From NCBI GenBank assembly GCA_017619635.1, contig JAFZRZ010000040.1:1-64000 (forward strand): a DNA stretch of 64,000 nucleotides, given 5' to 3'. The stretch is from Lachnospiraceae bacterium. GTDB lineage: Bacteria > Bacillota > Clostridia > Lachnospirales > Lachnospiraceae. The notes below the pieces were generated by a model, which saw nothing but the letters and a program-made list of their open reading frames with translations, searched no databases and was not told the origin of the DNA. Made by a program: the position numbers and the translations under genes. Of the stretch, positions 45,931 to 56,780 are shown piece after piece (the stretch's first letter is position 1; every line of letters begins with the position of its first letter).

Positions 45931-45949
45931 GGTCCATTATCTGTGGACC
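45931..45949 (+). promoter_or_regulatory. leader hairpin of yajC
   Basis: GGTCCA pairs with TGGACC around a 7-base loop, ending 7 bases before the AAAGGAGG ribosome binding site. Confidence 0.45.
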
Positions 45950-45965
45950 ATATAAAGGAGGATTT

Positions 45966-46301
45966 ATGAACGCATTACTTTTAGCTACAGATGCAGCCGC
46001 TGCAGAAGCAGGCTCTACCATGGGAAGCGGGATCATCATCATCGCTTACATCATAATATTCGGTGTATTCATCTATTTCATGATGGTAAAACCTCAGAAG
46101 AAAGAACAGAAGAGAGTTGCTGCCATGTACAGTGAGATGGAGATCGGCGATACTGTTGTAACAACAAGCGGTTTCTACGGTGTTCTCATAGATATAACGG
46201 ATGATTCCGTCATAGTTGAATTCGGAAGCAATAAAAACTGCAGAATTCCTATGGAAAAGTCCGCTATAAAGCAGATAGAGAAAGCTAATCAGGCTGAATA
46301 A
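45966..46301 (+). CDS. yajC: preprotein translocase subunit YajC
   Basis: The 111-residue protein has one membrane segment at about residues 21-42 followed by MMVKPQKKEQK, the YajC hallmark, and a small cytoplasmic domain with GDTVVTTSGFYG. It associates with SecDF-YidC. ATG 45966 follows AAAGGAGG; earlier in-frame codons are in the promoter. Unlike many genomes, secD/secF do not follow; a terminator does. Confidence 0.95.
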   Translation: MNALLLATDAAAAEAGSTMGSGIIIIAYIIIFGVFIYFMMVKPQKKEQKRVAAMYSEMEIGDTVVTTSGFYGVLIDITDDSVIVEFGSNKNCRIPMEKSAIKQIEKANQAE

Positions 46302-46327
46302 CATACAGTCATTAAAAAGAAAGATCT

Positions 46328-46359
46328 AAAGACTACTGCATAACTGCGGTGGTCTTTTT
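46328..46359 (+). terminator. strong intrinsic terminator after yajC
   Basis: A 12-bp stem AAAGACTACTGC/GCGGTGGTCTTT (two G-T pairs) with a 6-base loop ends in a T-run. Confidence 0.9.
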
Positions 46360-46374
46360 ATTATCATATACTTG

Positions 46375-46383
46375 TGATATAAT
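46375..46383 (+). promoter_or_regulatory. extended -10 promoter of leuB-ilvD-ilvB
   Basis: TGATATAAT lies 85 bases before the leuB ATG; the -35 region is T-rich and poor. No T-box or attenuator peptide is recognisable in the leader. Confidence 0.5.
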
Positions 46384-46467
46384 AGTCGATAGTTGCGTTT
46401 TGATAAAAAAGGTTAAATATAAGCAGATGATAATGTTTCATCGGTTTAAGGATAAGGGGTAAATCAT

Positions 46468-47550
46468 ATGAACATGGACATTGCGGTCATCAGAGGTGAC
46501 GGTATAGGACCTGAAGTCGTCAACGAAGCGATGAAGGTACTCGATGCTGTATGTGCCAAATACGGACATACGATCAATTATGAACATATACTTATGGGAG
46601 GCTGTTCGATCGACGCTTACGGAGATCCGCTCACAGATGAGGCTGTTGCGATAGCCAAATCCAAGGATGCAGTACTTCTTGGATCTATCGGCGGTAACAC
46701 ACAGACATCACCATGGTACAAACTGCCCCCTAACAAGAGACCTGAAGCAGGACTTTTAAAGATTCGTAAGGAACTGGGGCTTTTTGCCAATCTGCGTCCC
46801 GCCTATCTTTATCCCGAGCTTAAGGATGCATGTCCTTTAAAATCAGAAGTCGCTGAGCGCGGATTTGATATGATGATGATGCGTGAGCTGACAGGTGGTC
46901 TTTATTTCGGTGAGAGATATACAAAAGAGATCGATGGTGTAATGACTGCCGTGGATACTCTTACATATAATGAGAATGAGATCAGAAGGATAGCAATTAA
47001 AGGCTTTGATATAGCGATGAAGCGTCGCAAAAAAGTGACACTTATCGACAAGGCAAACGTTTTGGATTCATCAAGGCTTTGGAGAAAAGTCGTTGAAGAG
47101 GTATCGAAGGATTATTCTGAAGTTGAGTATGATGTAATGCTCGTTGATAACTGTGCAATGCAGCTTGTAAAGGATCCTGCTCAGTTTGATGTGGTACTTA
47201 CAGAGAACATGTTTGGAGATATCCTTTCGGATGAGGCATCAATGATAACAGGTTCGATCGGAATGCTGTCATCAGCATCACTCAATGAGACTAAGTTTGG
47301 TCTCTATGAGCCTTCAGGCGGATCTGCTCCCGACATAGCAGGAAAGAACATAGCAAATCCTATCGCTACGATCTTAAGTGCGGCTATGATGTTAAGGTAC
47401 ACATTTGATCTTGATAAGGAAGCTGATGCGATCGAAAATGCAGTAAAGACTGTTCTTAAGGAAGGCTACAGAACAGGAGATATCGCAAAAGCAGGCGAAG
47501 CAACAGTTAAATGTGATGAAATGGGTACTCTGATTGCTCAGAGAGTATAA
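46468..47550 (+). CDS. leuB: 3-isopropylmalate dehydrogenase
   Basis: LeuB oxidises and decarboxylates 3-isopropylmalate in leucine synthesis. Clear marks are [12 protein letters not shown] at the N-terminus, [16 protein letters not shown] near residue 92, [13 protein letters not shown] near 130, the Lys in [13 protein letters not shown] near 192, and the metal/NAD block [13 protein letters not shown] near 250 with [14 protein letters not shown] near 290. The 360-residue length is normal. leuA, leuC and leuD are not in this window, so leucine genes are split in this genome. Confidence 0.97.
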   Translation: MNMDIAVIRGDGIGPEVVNEAMKVLDAVCAKYGHTINYEHILMGGCSIDAYGDPLTDEAVAIAKSKDAVLLGSIGGNTQTSPWYKLPPNKRPEAGLLKIRKELGLFANLRPAYLYPELKDACPLKSEVAERGFDMMMMRELTGGLYFGERYTKEIDGVMTAVDTLTYNENEIRRIAIKGFDIAMKRRKKVTLIDKANVLDSSRLWRKVVEEVSKDYSEVEYDVMLVDNCAMQLVKDPAQFDVVLTENMFGDILSDEASMITGSIGMLSSASLNETKFGLYEPSGGSAPDIAGKNIANPIATILSAAMMLRYTFDLDKEADAIENAVKTVLKEGYRTGDIAKAGEATVKCDEMGTLIAQRV

Positions 47551-47569
47551 ACAGAAAAGGAGATCAGAT

Positions 47570-49240
47570 ATGACAAGTGACAATATGAAATGTGGTATGC
47601 AGCAGGCTCCTGCAAGATCACTTTTAAACGCATTGGGATATACAGCTGAAGAAGTTAAGAAGCCTATGGTCGGTATCGTTTGTTCCTACAACGAGATAGT
47701 TCCGGGACATATGAACCTCGATAAGATTGCTGAAGCAGTAAAGCTTGGTGTTGCCGAAGCAGGAGGAACTCCTGTAATGTTCCCTGCGATCGCAGTATGT
47801 GACGGTATCGCAATGGGACACATCGGCATGAAGTATTCTCTTGTTACAAGAGATCTTATTGCTGATTCGACAGAAGCAATGGCCATAGCTCATCAGTTTG
47901 ATGCACTTGTCATGATACCTAACTGTGATAAGAATGTTCCCGGTCTTTTGATGGCTGCAGCAAGAGTAAATGTACCTACAGTATTCGTATCAGGCGGTCC
48001 TATGCTCGCAGGTCACGTTAAGGGACGTAAAAGAAGCTTATCATCAATGTTTGAAGCAGTAGGTGAGTATGCTGCCGGAAAGATAACAGAAGCAGATGTA
48101 ACAGAATATGAAGAGAATGTATGTCCTACATGCGGTTCATGTTCAGGTATGTATACTGCTAACTCTATGAACTGTCTTACAGAAGTACTCGGAATGGGAC
48201 TTCCCGGAAACGGAACGATCCCTGCTGTTTACTCGGAGAGATTAAGACTTGCCAAGAAGGCAGGTTATGCTGTAATGGATATGCTTTCAAAGAATATCCG
48301 TCCCAGAGATATAATCACAAAGGATTCGATCTTAAATGCACTTACGGTTGATATGGCACTGGGATGCTCAACAAACTCAATGCTTCATCTTCCTGCGATC
48401 GCTCATGAGATAGGATTTGATTTTGATATCTCATTTGCAAATCCCATAAGTGAGAAGACTCCAAACCTTTGTCATCTGGCTCCTGCAGGTCCTACATACA
48501 TGGAAGACCTCAATGAGGCAGGCGGTGTTTATGCTGTAATTAAAGAGCTTTGTGATCTTGGTCTTATAAACGAGAACTGTATGACAGTAACAGGAAAGAC
48601 TATCGGTGAGGCTGTAAAGAATTCAGTTAACAGAGATACCGAGGTTATAAGAACAACAGATAATCCGTACTCAAAGACAGGCGGTCTTGCGGTTCTTAAG
48701 GGAAATCTCGCTCCCGACGGATCAGTCGTTAAGCGTTCCGCAGTTGTTCCTGAGATGTTAAAGCATGAAGGACCTGCACGTGTATTTGACTGCGAAGAGG
48801 ATGCGATCGAGGCTATCCTTGGAGGAAAGATAAAAGACGGCGATGTTGTCGTTATCAGATATGAGGGTCCTAAAGGCGGTCCCGGTATGAGAGAGATGTT
48901 AAATCCCACATCAGCTATAGCAGGTATGGGACTCGGTTCAACAGTCGCTCTTATAACAGACGGACGTTTCTCAGGTGCCAGCAGAGGCGCTTCGATCGGT
49001 CATGTATCTCCTGAAGCAGCTGTAGGCGGTCCTATCGCTCTTGTTAACGAAGGTGATATTATAGAGATCGATATCAACAATTATTCGATCACACTCAAAG
49101 TAAGCGATGAAGAGCTCAATAAGAGACGTGAAGCATGGACTCCCAGAGAACCCAAGGTTACAACAGGATACCTTGCAAGGTATGCTTCAATGGTAACAAG
49201 CGGAAACAGAGGAGCGATTTTGGAGATTCCTAAAAATTAA
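47570..49240 (+). CDS. ilvD: dihydroxy-acid dehydratase
   Basis: IlvD dehydrates dihydroxy acids in isoleucine and valine synthesis using an Fe-S cluster. Cluster Cys motifs are PNCDKNVPG near residue 120 and [17 protein letters not shown] near 185-201; [10 protein letters not shown] near 430 and [10 protein letters not shown] near 465 are family signatures. ATG 47570 follows AAAGGAGA. The protein has 556 residues. It lies 19 bases after leuB and 17 bases before ilvB. Confidence 0.98.
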   Translation: MTSDNMKCGMQQAPARSLLNALGYTAEEVKKPMVGIVCSYNEIVPGHMNLDKIAEAVKLGVAEAGGTPVMFPAIAVCDGIAMGHIGMKYSLVTRDLIADSTEAMAIAHQFDALVMIPNCDKNVPGLLMAAARVNVPTVFVSGGPMLAGHVKGRKRSLSSMFEAVGEYAAGKITEADVTEYEENVCPTCGSCSGMYTANSMNCLTEVLGMGLPGNGTIPAVYSERLRLAKKAGYAVMDMLSKNIRPRDIITKDSILNALTVDMALGCSTNSMLHLPAIAHEIGFDFDISFANPISEKTPNLCHLAPAGPTYMEDLNEAGGVYAVIKELCDLGLINENCMTVTGKTIGEAVKNSVNRDTEVIRTTDNPYSKTGGLAVLKGNLAPDGSVVKRSAVVPEMLKHEGPARVFDCEEDAIEAILGGKIKDGDVVVIRYEGPKGGPGMREMLNPTSAIAGMGLGSTVALITDGRFSGASRGASIGHVSPEAAVGGPIALVNEGDIIEIDINNYSITLKVSDEELNKRREAWTPREPKVTTGYLARYASMVTSGNRGAILEIPKN

Positions 49241-49257
49241 TCAGAGAGGATATAAGT

Positions 49258-50934
49258 ATGCAGTTATCAGGATCAGAAATAGTTATAGAATGTTTGAAGG
49301 AGCAGGGTGTTGATACAGTTTTCGGTTATCCGGGAGGTACCATCTTAAATATCTATGATGCGTTGTATAAGCATCCCGAGATCAAACATATCCTTACAAG
49401 CCATGAGCAGGGTGCATCGCATGCGGCTGACGGATATGCAAGAAGTACGGGTAAGGTAGGTGTATGTATGGCTACCAGCGGCCCAGGTGCGACAAACCTT
49501 GTTACAGGTATCGCGACGGCATTTATGGATTCGGTTCCATTGGTTGCTATCACGGCTAACGTAAATCTTCCTCTTCTTGGTAAGGATACCTTCCAGGAGG
49601 TTGATATAGCCGGTGTTACAATGCCCATCACAAAGCACAGCTTCATAGTAAAAGACATTAAGATCCTTGCTAAGACTATTAGAAGAGCGTTTGATATAGC
49701 TCAGAGCGGAAGACCGGGTCCTGTTTTGGTCGATATTACAAAAGACGTTACTGCCGCAATGTGCGAATACAAGGCAGTTAAGCCCAGTAAGCCCGAAAAG
49801 AAAAAGAGATATACACAGGCTGATATAGAAAAAGCAGTTGAACTTATCAAGAAAGCCAAGAAGCCTTTCATCTATGTAGGCGGAGGAGCCATACTTTCAG
49901 GAGCAACAGGAGAGGTTGCAAAGTTTGCAGATCTTATAGATGCACCCGTTTGTGATACTCTTATGGGTAAGGGTGCATTTGACGCTTATTCCGACAGATA
50001 TACAGGAATGATCGGTATGCACGGTACAAAGGCAAGTAACTTCGGTGTTACCGAATGTGACCTTCTTATAGCTTTGGGAGCAAGATTCTCAGACAGAGTC
50101 ACAGGTAATGCTAAGAAGTTCGCAAAGAATGCAAAGATACTCCAGTTTGATATAGATGCTGCCGAGATAGATAAGAACATTAAAACAACAGCAAGTGTTG
50201 TAGGTGATCTTAAAGAGAGCCTTTCTGATGTGATCTCAAAGCTTGATAAGGCTGATCATTCCGAGTGGATGTCTCATATAGCCGAACTTAAGAAGAAGTA
50301 TCCTCTTGAATATCATCAGGATGTTCTCACATGCCCTTATATCATCGAGCAGATCGACAAGGCTACAAAGGGTAAGGCTATCATCTCTACAGATGTTGGA
50401 CAGCATCAGATGTGGGCTGCACAGTTCTATCACTATACAAAGCCCAGAACATTCCTTTCAAGCGGCGGTCTCGGAACAATGGGCTACGGCCTTGGTGCAT
50501 GTATAGGTGCTCAGGTAGGCAATCCTGATAAGATATGTATCAATATCGCCGGTGACGGATGCTTCAGAATGAATATGAACGAACTTGCAACGGCAAGCAG
50601 ATACAATATACCGATAATCCAGGTTGTTATCAACAACCATGTTCTTGGTATGGTAAGACAGTGGCAGACACTTTTCTATGATCACAGATATTCAAATACC
50701 GTACTTGAAGACAAGGTTGATTTCTGCAAGGTAGCAGAAGGACTCGGATGCGAAGCTATCCTTGTTGAAAAGAAGGAAGATGTACTTCCTGCAATAAAGA
50801 AGGCTTTAAAGTTAAAGAAACCTGTAGTTCTTAACTGCATCATAGAAAAAGATGAGAGTGTATTCCCCATGGTTCCTGCGGGAGCACCGATCTCTGATGC
50901 ATTTGACGAGAAGGATCTCAAAGCTAAAAAGTAA
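49258..50934 (+). CDS. ilvB: acetolactate synthase large subunit
   Basis: This TPP enzyme condenses pyruvate to acetolactate for valine and leucine synthesis. Visible are the catalytic Glu in SHEQGASHAADGYARS near residue 47, TSGPGATNL near 80, and the TPP motif GDGCFRMNMNELATA near 430 with NNHVLGMVRQWQ. The 558-residue length matches biosynthetic IlvB. No small regulatory subunit ilvN follows, so it may be elsewhere or this form may be unregulated or catabolic. Its stop overlaps the next ATG by one base. Confidence 0.96.
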   Translation: MQLSGSEIVIECLKEQGVDTVFGYPGGTILNIYDALYKHPEIKHILTSHEQGASHAADGYARSTGKVGVCMATSGPGATNLVTGIATAFMDSVPLVAITANVNLPLLGKDTFQEVDIAGVTMPITKHSFIVKDIKILAKTIRRAFDIAQSGRPGPVLVDITKDVTAAMCEYKAVKPSKPEKKKRYTQADIEKAVELIKKAKKPFIYVGGGAILSGATGEVAKFADLIDAPVCDTLMGKGAFDAYSDRYTGMIGMHGTKASNFGVTECDLLIALGARFSDRVTGNAKKFAKNAKILQFDIDAAEIDKNIKTTASVVGDLKESLSDVISKLDKADHSEWMSHIAELKKKYPLEYHQDVLTCPYIIEQIDKATKGKAIISTDVGQHQMWAAQFYHYTKPRTFLSSGGLGTMGYGLGACIGAQVGNPDKICINIAGDGCFRMNMNELATASRYNIPIIQVVINNHVLGMVRQWQTLFYDHRYSNTVLEDKVDFCKVAEGLGCEAILVEKKEDVLPAIKKALKLKKPVVLNCIIEKDESVFPMVPAGAPISDAFDEKDLKAKK

Positions 50935-52376
50935 TGAAGAGGATCAGACGTATAATCTGTTTAACAGTAATAATGCTGGGCTTATGTTATATAGGCCCGG
51001 CTTATTATTATGCTCATAATTATGCGTCAGGTTCAGGAGAAAAGGTCTTCATGTACGGTACATATATAAACGGCGTGTACTGTACGGGGCTTACGGTTGA
51101 TGAGACATTAAGGGCCATACCAAAAGACTACAGGCCTGAAGATGCGGTCCTTTTGATAAAAGATGTCAAATATGACATAGACATGGAAAAGATCGGTTAC
51201 ATCGCCGATTATGAAACACCCGTAAGGGATATCATAAATAAACAGAGTCCATGGTCATGGTATAAACAGCTTTGGAGTGAGAACAGCTCTGTAAAGGTTG
51301 AACCGGTAATAACCATTGATGAGGACGGATTTTCTGAGTTTTTTGATTCGCTTGATCTTAAAGAAGAAAAACCGAAAGGCGATGAGGTATATATAGAACT
51401 TACGGAAAACGGTTATGAGCTTATTGACGGAAAGAAACCGATACTCAATGCTCAAAAGGTAAAAAGCTATCTTTTTGAACAGTTAAAGGCAAACGAAAAA
51501 CTAATAACCATCGATGATTCCTTTTATGAGGGTAAAGAATATACCGCAAAAGAAAAGGAGCTCATGAGATATTTTGATGAGCTTGAGATACATCAGAGAA
51601 GACTGGTGACTTATGTATTCGGAAAAGAGACTAAAAGGATCTCAAAGCGTGAATGGGCTGAGCTTATGAACACATCGGATGAGCTGCTCACACGTATAAC
51701 ACCGGATATGGCTTATACGGACAGGATAAGTTATACGATAGACGAAGATAAGGCTGAGAAGTACATCGCTGATTTTCTGGACGAATACAACACTTACAAT
51801 AACAGATATTTCAGAGGACATAACGGAGCACTCGTTCACGTCACAAAGGGAAACTACGGAAACAAGCTTGATATCGCACTTGAAAAGAAGTGGTTCAGGG
51901 AATTTGTAAACAGCGGTCTTGATTATGCAACAAGAACTCCTGTATATCTGATAGAAGCCAAGCACAGGGAAAAGAATGATTTCGGTAATACGTTCATAGA
52001 AGTCAGTCTTGATGAGCAGTATCTTTGGTATTACGTTGACGGACAAGTTTTTGTGGAGACACCGATAACGTCAGGAAGTTATGCTCACGGCGGTACAGAC
52101 CCAAGAGTCGTTTATGTATATACCAAGATACCAAATAAATGGCTTACAGGTCCCACATGGCACAGCTTCGTTAAGTACTGGGTTGCCATACAGGGTGCCA
52201 TAGGTATACATGATGCTTCATGGAGGAGTGTATACGGAGGAGACGAATACAAATACAGAGGCTCACACGGATGTATAAACACTCCGGAGGAAGCCATGAA
52301 AAAGATATATGACAATGTTGAGATAGGAACTCCAGTCATCGTTTATTCAATAGAAAAGAACGGAGTTGATGAATAA
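50934..52376 (+). CDS. L,D-transpeptidase (YkuD domain) with peptidoglycan-binding region
   Basis: The 480-residue protein has an N-terminal membrane anchor (about residues 7-25), a long extracellular region with two PG_binding_4-like modules, and a C-terminal YkuD domain from about residue 350. The catalytic Cys is in SHGCIN near residue 450, with the His of GAIGIHDASW upstream. It should form 3-3 cross-links or attach proteins to peptidoglycan. Its start overlaps the ilvB stop (TAATG), an odd coupling of cell-wall and amino-acid genes. A bidirectional terminator follows. Confidence 0.92.
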   Translation: MKRIRRIICLTVIMLGLCYIGPAYYYAHNYASGSGEKVFMYGTYINGVYCTGLTVDETLRAIPKDYRPEDAVLLIKDVKYDIDMEKIGYIADYETPVRDIINKQSPWSWYKQLWSENSSVKVEPVITIDEDGFSEFFDSLDLKEEKPKGDEVYIELTENGYELIDGKKPILNAQKVKSYLFEQLKANEKLITIDDSFYEGKEYTAKEKELMRYFDELEIHQRRLVTYVFGKETKRISKREWAELMNTSDELLTRITPDMAYTDRISYTIDEDKAEKYIADFLDEYNTYNNRYFRGHNGALVHVTKGNYGNKLDIALEKKWFREFVNSGLDYATRTPVYLIEAKHREKNDFGNTFIEVSLDEQYLWYYVDGQVFVETPITSGSYAHGGTDPRVVYVYTKIPNKWLTGPTWHSFVKYWVAIQGAIGIHDASWRSVYGGDEYKYRGSHGCINTPEEAMKKIYDNVEIGTPVIVYSIEKNGVDE

Positions 52377-52382
52377 GCATAA

Positions 52383-52416
52383 AAAATCCGCCTGACCATC
52401 TGATCAAGCGGATTTT
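52383..52416. terminator. bidirectional terminator between convergent genes
   Basis: AAAATCCGC pairs with GCGGATTTT; A and T runs on both sides let it act for the L,D-transpeptidase gene on + and the chemoreceptor on -. Confidence 0.85.
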
Positions 52417-52429
52417 GATTTTATATGAT

Positions 52430-54190
52430 CTAGATCGTGAACATTCCAACGTTTTCACGAAGCTCGTCTGCAACCATCTTAAGTGTCTCAGCCTGTTCAA
52501 CAACATTTTCCATATTATTGTCAAGCATTGAAAGTGCAGCACTGGTTTCTTCAGTAGAAGCCGCATTCTCCTGAGAGAGCGATGAAAGAGATTCAACTGA
52601 ATCGAGGATTGAATTCTTGTTATCATCAAGTGACTGTACAAGTTCAACGATCTGATTGTTGCCTTCTTCAGATTCCTTAAGCAGGTTAAGCATATCTTTG
52701 AAAGAATCGCTCATGCTGCCAAGAGCATTTCCTTCATCCTCTGTAGCTGTTCTTATATCTTCCGTAAGCGATCTGTTGCGCTCAGACAGAGTAGAAATCT
52801 GTTTAAGCATTCCGGTGATCTCATTAGCCGCATCATTCGATTCGGCAGCAAGATCTTTGATGTTATCTGCAACGACTGCAAATCCCTTACCTGCTTCACC
52901 GGCTCTTGCAGCCTCTATCGAAGCGTTCAGAGCAAGGAGATTGGTCTGGCTTGCGATCGAGATTATAAGATCAGCTGACTGACTTATCTGGCTTACAACG
53001 TGAGCTGTCTCGGTAACTGAATCAGAAACCATTTTCGCTTTGTTTCTTGTGTTCTCACCGGTTGCCATGAGTTCACTTAACTGACCCTGAACTCTTGTTG
53101 ATTCATTTATTACTGCACGTCCGTTTTCGAGATTTGAATTTGCAGCACCTAAAACTTCCGTAACTGCGTTTCCTATCTGAACGGTTATATCAAGTGTTGT
53201 CTGAACATCATTAGCCATGTCTGTAGCGCCTGCAGCAAGATCAGATACAGCCTGATTAATATCAGCAGTAGATCTCTGGCTGTCTTCGATCTTTTCTTTT
53301 GTCTCCACAGCCACATTATCAACACTCTGAGCATTTCCTATTATCCTGCCGATGGCATTCTGAAGGTTCGTTCTCATGTTCTCTGCAGAATAACCTATTG
53401 CTTTGAATTCTTTTATCGGTGAATCAAAATCTATATCTGTTGCAAAATCGCCGTTGCCCATGTTGTCCATGGATTTTGATATCCTCTTAATACCGGCAGA
53501 AAGAGATCTGGCTGTAAAGATAACCTGTACATAAAGTAAAGCTGCTATAACAAAGAAAACAACGAGAGCCATAAGAGCTTTGTGGTTTATAGCTTTTCTT
53601 GCAGCTACAGCTTCCTGTTCAGCCCACAGCTCAACTACATCTGTCATACATGAAAGAGAATCTCTGGCAATTTCAAACTGTTCATTGAACTCGGTTATAT
53701 CACCTTCGTTAGTTGTATAATCATAGCTGTTTAACCATTTATCATAATTGGCATAGAATTCTTCTTCATAAGTCTTGTAATTCTTACCATCTATTACAGT
53801 TTCTGTATAAATATCCGGATTTGCTTTTGCGATCTCACTTGCACCGTTGACTCTTTCCAAAAGCTGACCCAGATTTTCATCATATACAGCAACCTTTGCT
53901 GCATAAAGCTGATCCATTACTTCCGGAGGAAGAGCACCTTCAGACTGTGATATGCTCATATACTGTTCAGCTGCGACCATCGCCTGATAGAAATCTCTGT
54001 CGCCATTAACAAGTTTAGAGTTTATCTGATATAAAGTATCATAGTAAAGAGTGGAAGTCTCGTTGTACGTTGTATCCATCTGATATCCCATTACTATGAT
54101 CGATATGATAAGACATATGACAAGGGGTAATACCAGTAACTGGAGTGCTGTCATGAATGACATATTTGACTTTGAAAACAATTTCTTCAT
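52430..54190 (-). CDS. methyl-accepting chemotaxis protein with helical sensor
   Basis: This is the only minus-strand gene. The 586-residue receptor has membrane segments near residues 12-33 and 185-208 enclosing a ~150-residue mostly helical (4HB-like) outside domain, followed by HAMP and the signalling domain with the conserved tip [20 protein letters not shown] (about residues 410-430). The start is the ATG at 54190, preceded by AGGAGG on the minus strand; a further in-frame ATG at 54214 is not supported. The protein ends at a TAG just before the shared terminator. Confidence 0.95.
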   Translation of the reverse strand: MKKLFSKSNMSFMTALQLLVLPLVICLIISIIVMGYQMDTTYNETSTLYYDTLYQINSKLVNGDRDFYQAMVAAEQYMSISQSEGALPPEVMDQLYAAKVAVYDENLGQLLERVNGASEIAKANPDIYTETVIDGKNYKTYEEEFYANYDKWLNSYDYTTNEGDITEFNEQFEIARDSLSCMTDVVELWAEQEAVAARKAINHKALMALVVFFVIAALLYVQVIFTARSLSAGIKRISKSMDNMGNGDFATDIDFDSPIKEFKAIGYSAENMRTNLQNAIGRIIGNAQSVDNVAVETKEKIEDSQRSTADINQAVSDLAAGATDMANDVQTTLDITVQIGNAVTEVLGAANSNLENGRAVINESTRVQGQLSELMATGENTRNKAKMVSDSVTETAHVVSQISQSADLIISIASQTNLLALNASIEAARAGEAGKGFAVVADNIKDLAAESNDAANEITGMLKQISTLSERNRSLTEDIRTATEDEGNALGSMSDSFKDMLNLLKESEEGNNQIVELVQSLDDNKNSILDSVESLSSLSQENAASTEETSAALSMLDNNMENVVEQAETLKMVADELRENVGMFTI

Positions 54191-54320
54191 ATTGGTACCT
54201 CCTGATTCCTTCATGTGACTTTAATATTTTATCATAGTAGTGTAACAGATGTATATAAATAATGAGACAATTTGTAAACAAAATGTGTTTTTTTCTAAAT
54301 ATTATTTGTATAAATGATTC

Positions 54321-54349
54321 TTGACGATACGCATTTATGATTGTAAAAT
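54321..54349 (+). promoter_or_regulatory. promoter of serC-serA
   Basis: TTGACG (54321-54326), a 17-base spacer and TAAAAT (54344-54349) lie 64 bases before the GTG start of serC. Confidence 0.75.
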
Positions 54350-54412
54350 AATGCAAGTGCGAACTTATAAAAAGTCGCAACTATTAACAGATTTATATAG
54401 GAGGAAACAAAA

Positions 54413-55495
54413 GTGGCAAGAGTATATAACTTTTCCGCAGGTCCCGCAGTTTTACCTGAAGAAGTATTAAAAGAAGCTGCAGAAGAAATGATGGATTACA
54501 GGGGAAGCGGCATGTCCGTAATGGAGATGAGCCACCGTTCCAAAGTTTATGACAATATAATTAAAGAAGCAGAAGCTGATCTCAGAGAGCTTATGAACAT
54601 CCCTGATAACTATAAGGTACTTTTCCTTCAGGGTGGTGCAAGCCAGTTCTTTGCAGAAGTTCCCATGAACATGATGAAGAACAAGAAGGCAGGTTACATC
54701 GTAACAGGCCAGTGGGCAAAGAAAGCTTACCAGGAAGCAAAGATCTATGGTGAGGCTGTAGAACTCGCTTCAAGCGCAGACAAGACATTCTCATACATTC
54801 CTGATTGTTCAGATCTTCCGATCACAGACGATATGGACTATGTATACATCTGCGAGAACAATACTATCTATGGTACAAAGTTCAAGACACTTCCCAACAC
54901 CAAGGGCAAAGATCTTGTTTCAGACGTATCTTCATGCTTCCTTTCAGAGCCTATAGATGTATCTAAGTATGCAGTAGTTTACGGCGGCGTACAGAAGAAC
55001 GTAGGTCCTGCAGGATGTGTTATCGCTATAATCAGAGAAGACCTCATCACAGACGATGTTCTTCCGGGAACACCTACAATGCTTAAGTGGAAGACTCAGG
55101 CAGATGCAGATTCTCTTTACAATACGCCTCCCTGCTACACAATCTATATCTGCGGTAAGGTATTCAAGTGGCTTAAAAAGATGGGCGGACTTGAGAAGAT
55201 GAAAGAGATAAATGAGCAGAAGGCAAAGATCCTTTATGATTTCCTTGACTCAAGCGAACTCTTCAAAGGTACTGTTGTTAAGGAAGACCGTTCTCTTATG
55301 AATGTTCCTTTCGTAACAGGTAATGAAGAACTCGATGCCAAGTTTGTAGCTGAGGCAAAGGCTGCAGGTTTTGAGAACCTTAAAGGTCACAGATCTGTAG
55401 GCGGAATGAGAGCATCAATCTACAATGCAATGCCTATCGAAGGTGTTAAGGCACTCGTTGAGTTCATGAAGAAGTTTGAAGCTGAGAATAAGTAA
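54413..55495 (+). CDS. serC: phosphoserine aminotransferase
   Basis: SerC makes O-phosphoserine from 3-phosphohydroxypyruvate and glutamate. It begins with the family signature RVYNFSAGPAVLPEEV; the PLP Lys is in YGGVQKNVGPAG near residue 192, and HRSVGGMRASIYNA lies near 328. The start is GTG, preceded by AGGAGG with 7-base spacing. The length of 360 residues is typical. serA follows after 12 bases. Confidence 0.97.
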   Translation: MARVYNFSAGPAVLPEEVLKEAAEEMMDYRGSGMSVMEMSHRSKVYDNIIKEAEADLRELMNIPDNYKVLFLQGGASQFFAEVPMNMMKNKKAGYIVTGQWAKKAYQEAKIYGEAVELASSADKTFSYIPDCSDLPITDDMDYVYICENNTIYGTKFKTLPNTKGKDLVSDVSSCFLSEPIDVSKYAVVYGGVQKNVGPAGCVIAIIREDLITDDVLPGTPTMLKWKTQADADSLYNTPPCYTIYICGKVFKWLKKMGGLEKMKEINEQKAKILYDFLDSSELFKGTVVKEDRSLMNVPFVTGNEELDAKFVAEAKAAGFENLKGHRSVGGMRASIYNAMPIEGVKALVEFMKKFEAENK

Positions 55496-55507
55496 GAGGA
55501 GTCAGAT

Positions 55508-56671
55508 ATGTTTAAATATAATTGCCTTAATCCGATAGCTGCCGTCGGTCTTAACAATTTTGACAGCAATTACGAGAAGACAGATGATGTCAATGAAGCA
55601 GAAGGCATACTTGTTCGTTCAGCAAGCATGCATGAAATGGAACTTCCCGAGAAGCTTCTTTGCGTAGCAAGAGCTGGTGCAGGTGTAAACAACATCCCTC
55701 TTGATAAGTGTGCAGAGAAAGGTATCGTAGTATTCAACACACCCGGTGCGAACGCTAACGGTGTTAAGGAACTCGTATTTGCAGGTATGCTCCTTGCAAG
55801 CCGTGATATCACAGGCGGTATCCAGTGGGTAAAGGACAACGCTTCTGATCCCGAGGTCGGAAAGGCTGCCGAGAAAGCTAAGAAGGCATTCGCAGGAACT
55901 GAGATCCAGGGTAAGAAACTCGGTATCATCGGTCTTGGTGCGATTGGTATAAAGGTTGCTAATGCAGCTACAAGTCTTGGTATGGAAGTACTTGGTTACG
56001 ATCCTTATCTTTCAGTAGATCAGGCTTGGAACTTAAGCCGTGCCGTTAAGCATGTTATAAATGTTGAAGATATATATGCAGAATGTGATTTCATCACAAT
56101 ACATGTTCCTCTTTTAGATTCAACAAAGGGAATGATCAACAAAGATGCCATCGAAAAGATGAAAGACGGCGTTATCATCCTTAACTTTGCACGTGATCTT
56201 CTTTGCAATGAAGCAGATGTCATCGAAGGCATCAAGGCAGGCAAGGTTCGCAAGTATGTATCTGATTTCCCGAACGCTACAACAGCAGGTCAGGAAGGTT
56301 GTATCGTAATACCTCACCTTGGAGCTTCTACAGAGGAGTCTGAAGACAACTGTGCAGTTATGGCTGTTAAAGAGATGAGAGATTACTTGGAAAACGGTAA
56401 CATCATCAATTCAGTTAACTATCCCAGATGTGATATGGGAATCTGCGCACAGGCAGGAAGAGTTGCAGTATTCCACAAGAATATCGCTAACATGATCGCA
56501 AGCTTCACAAAGGTATTCGGTGATAACAAGATCAATATCTCTGATATGACAAACAAGTCTAAGGGTGAGTTCGCATATACAATGTTAGACATCGAGAGCC
56601 CTGCTACAGAAGAGATCGTAAAAGAGCTTACAGCTATAGACGGCGTTTACAGAGTACGTGTAGTTAAATAA
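55508..56671 (+). CDS. serA: D-3-phosphoglycerate dehydrogenase
   Basis: SerA starts serine synthesis by oxidising 3-phosphoglycerate. The protein of 387 residues shows RAGAGVNNIPLDKC near residue 52, the NAD motif GLGAIGIKVANAA near 141, the catalytic Arg in NFARDLLCNEAD near 230 and the His in IPHLGASTEESED near 268, then a C-terminal ACT domain (about 315-387) for feedback by serine. No serB (phosphoserine phosphatase) is nearby, but a DUF1015 gene follows in the same direction after a small gene. Confidence 0.97.
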   Translation: MFKYNCLNPIAAVGLNNFDSNYEKTDDVNEAEGILVRSASMHEMELPEKLLCVARAGAGVNNIPLDKCAEKGIVVFNTPGANANGVKELVFAGMLLASRDITGGIQWVKDNASDPEVGKAAEKAKKAFAGTEIQGKKLGIIGLGAIGIKVANAATSLGMEVLGYDPYLSVDQAWNLSRAVKHVINVEDIYAECDFITIHVPLLDSTKGMINKDAIEKMKDGVIILNFARDLLCNEADVIEGIKAGKVRKYVSDFPNATTAGQEGCIVIPHLGASTEESEDNCAVMAVKEMRDYLENGNIINSVNYPRCDMGICAQAGRVAVFHKNIANMIASFTKVFGDNKINISDMTNKSKGEFAYTMLDIESPATEEIVKELTAIDGVYRVRVVK

Positions 56672-56698
56672 GTAAATTTAAGAGTGATTTTATTCATT

Positions 56699-56731
56699 AT
56701 CCGGCGTTGCATATGTGACGCCGGATTTGTA
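56699..56731 (+). terminator. intrinsic terminator after serA
   Basis: A perfect 9-bp stem ATCCGGCGT/ACGCCGGAT with a 10-base loop is followed by TTTGT. The T-run is short, so read-through into the next genes is possible. Confidence 0.7.
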
Positions 56732-56756
56732 ATGTATAAGCTTTCTATGATATAAT
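56727..56756 (+). promoter_or_regulatory. promoter of the 90-residue protein and DUF1015 genes
   Basis: TTGTAA (56727-56732), an 18-base spacer and TATAAT (56751-56756) with TGA before it form an extended -10 promoter. Confidence 0.7.
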
Positions 56757-56780
56757 TAAGCCTGTTTGGAGGTATATGTT

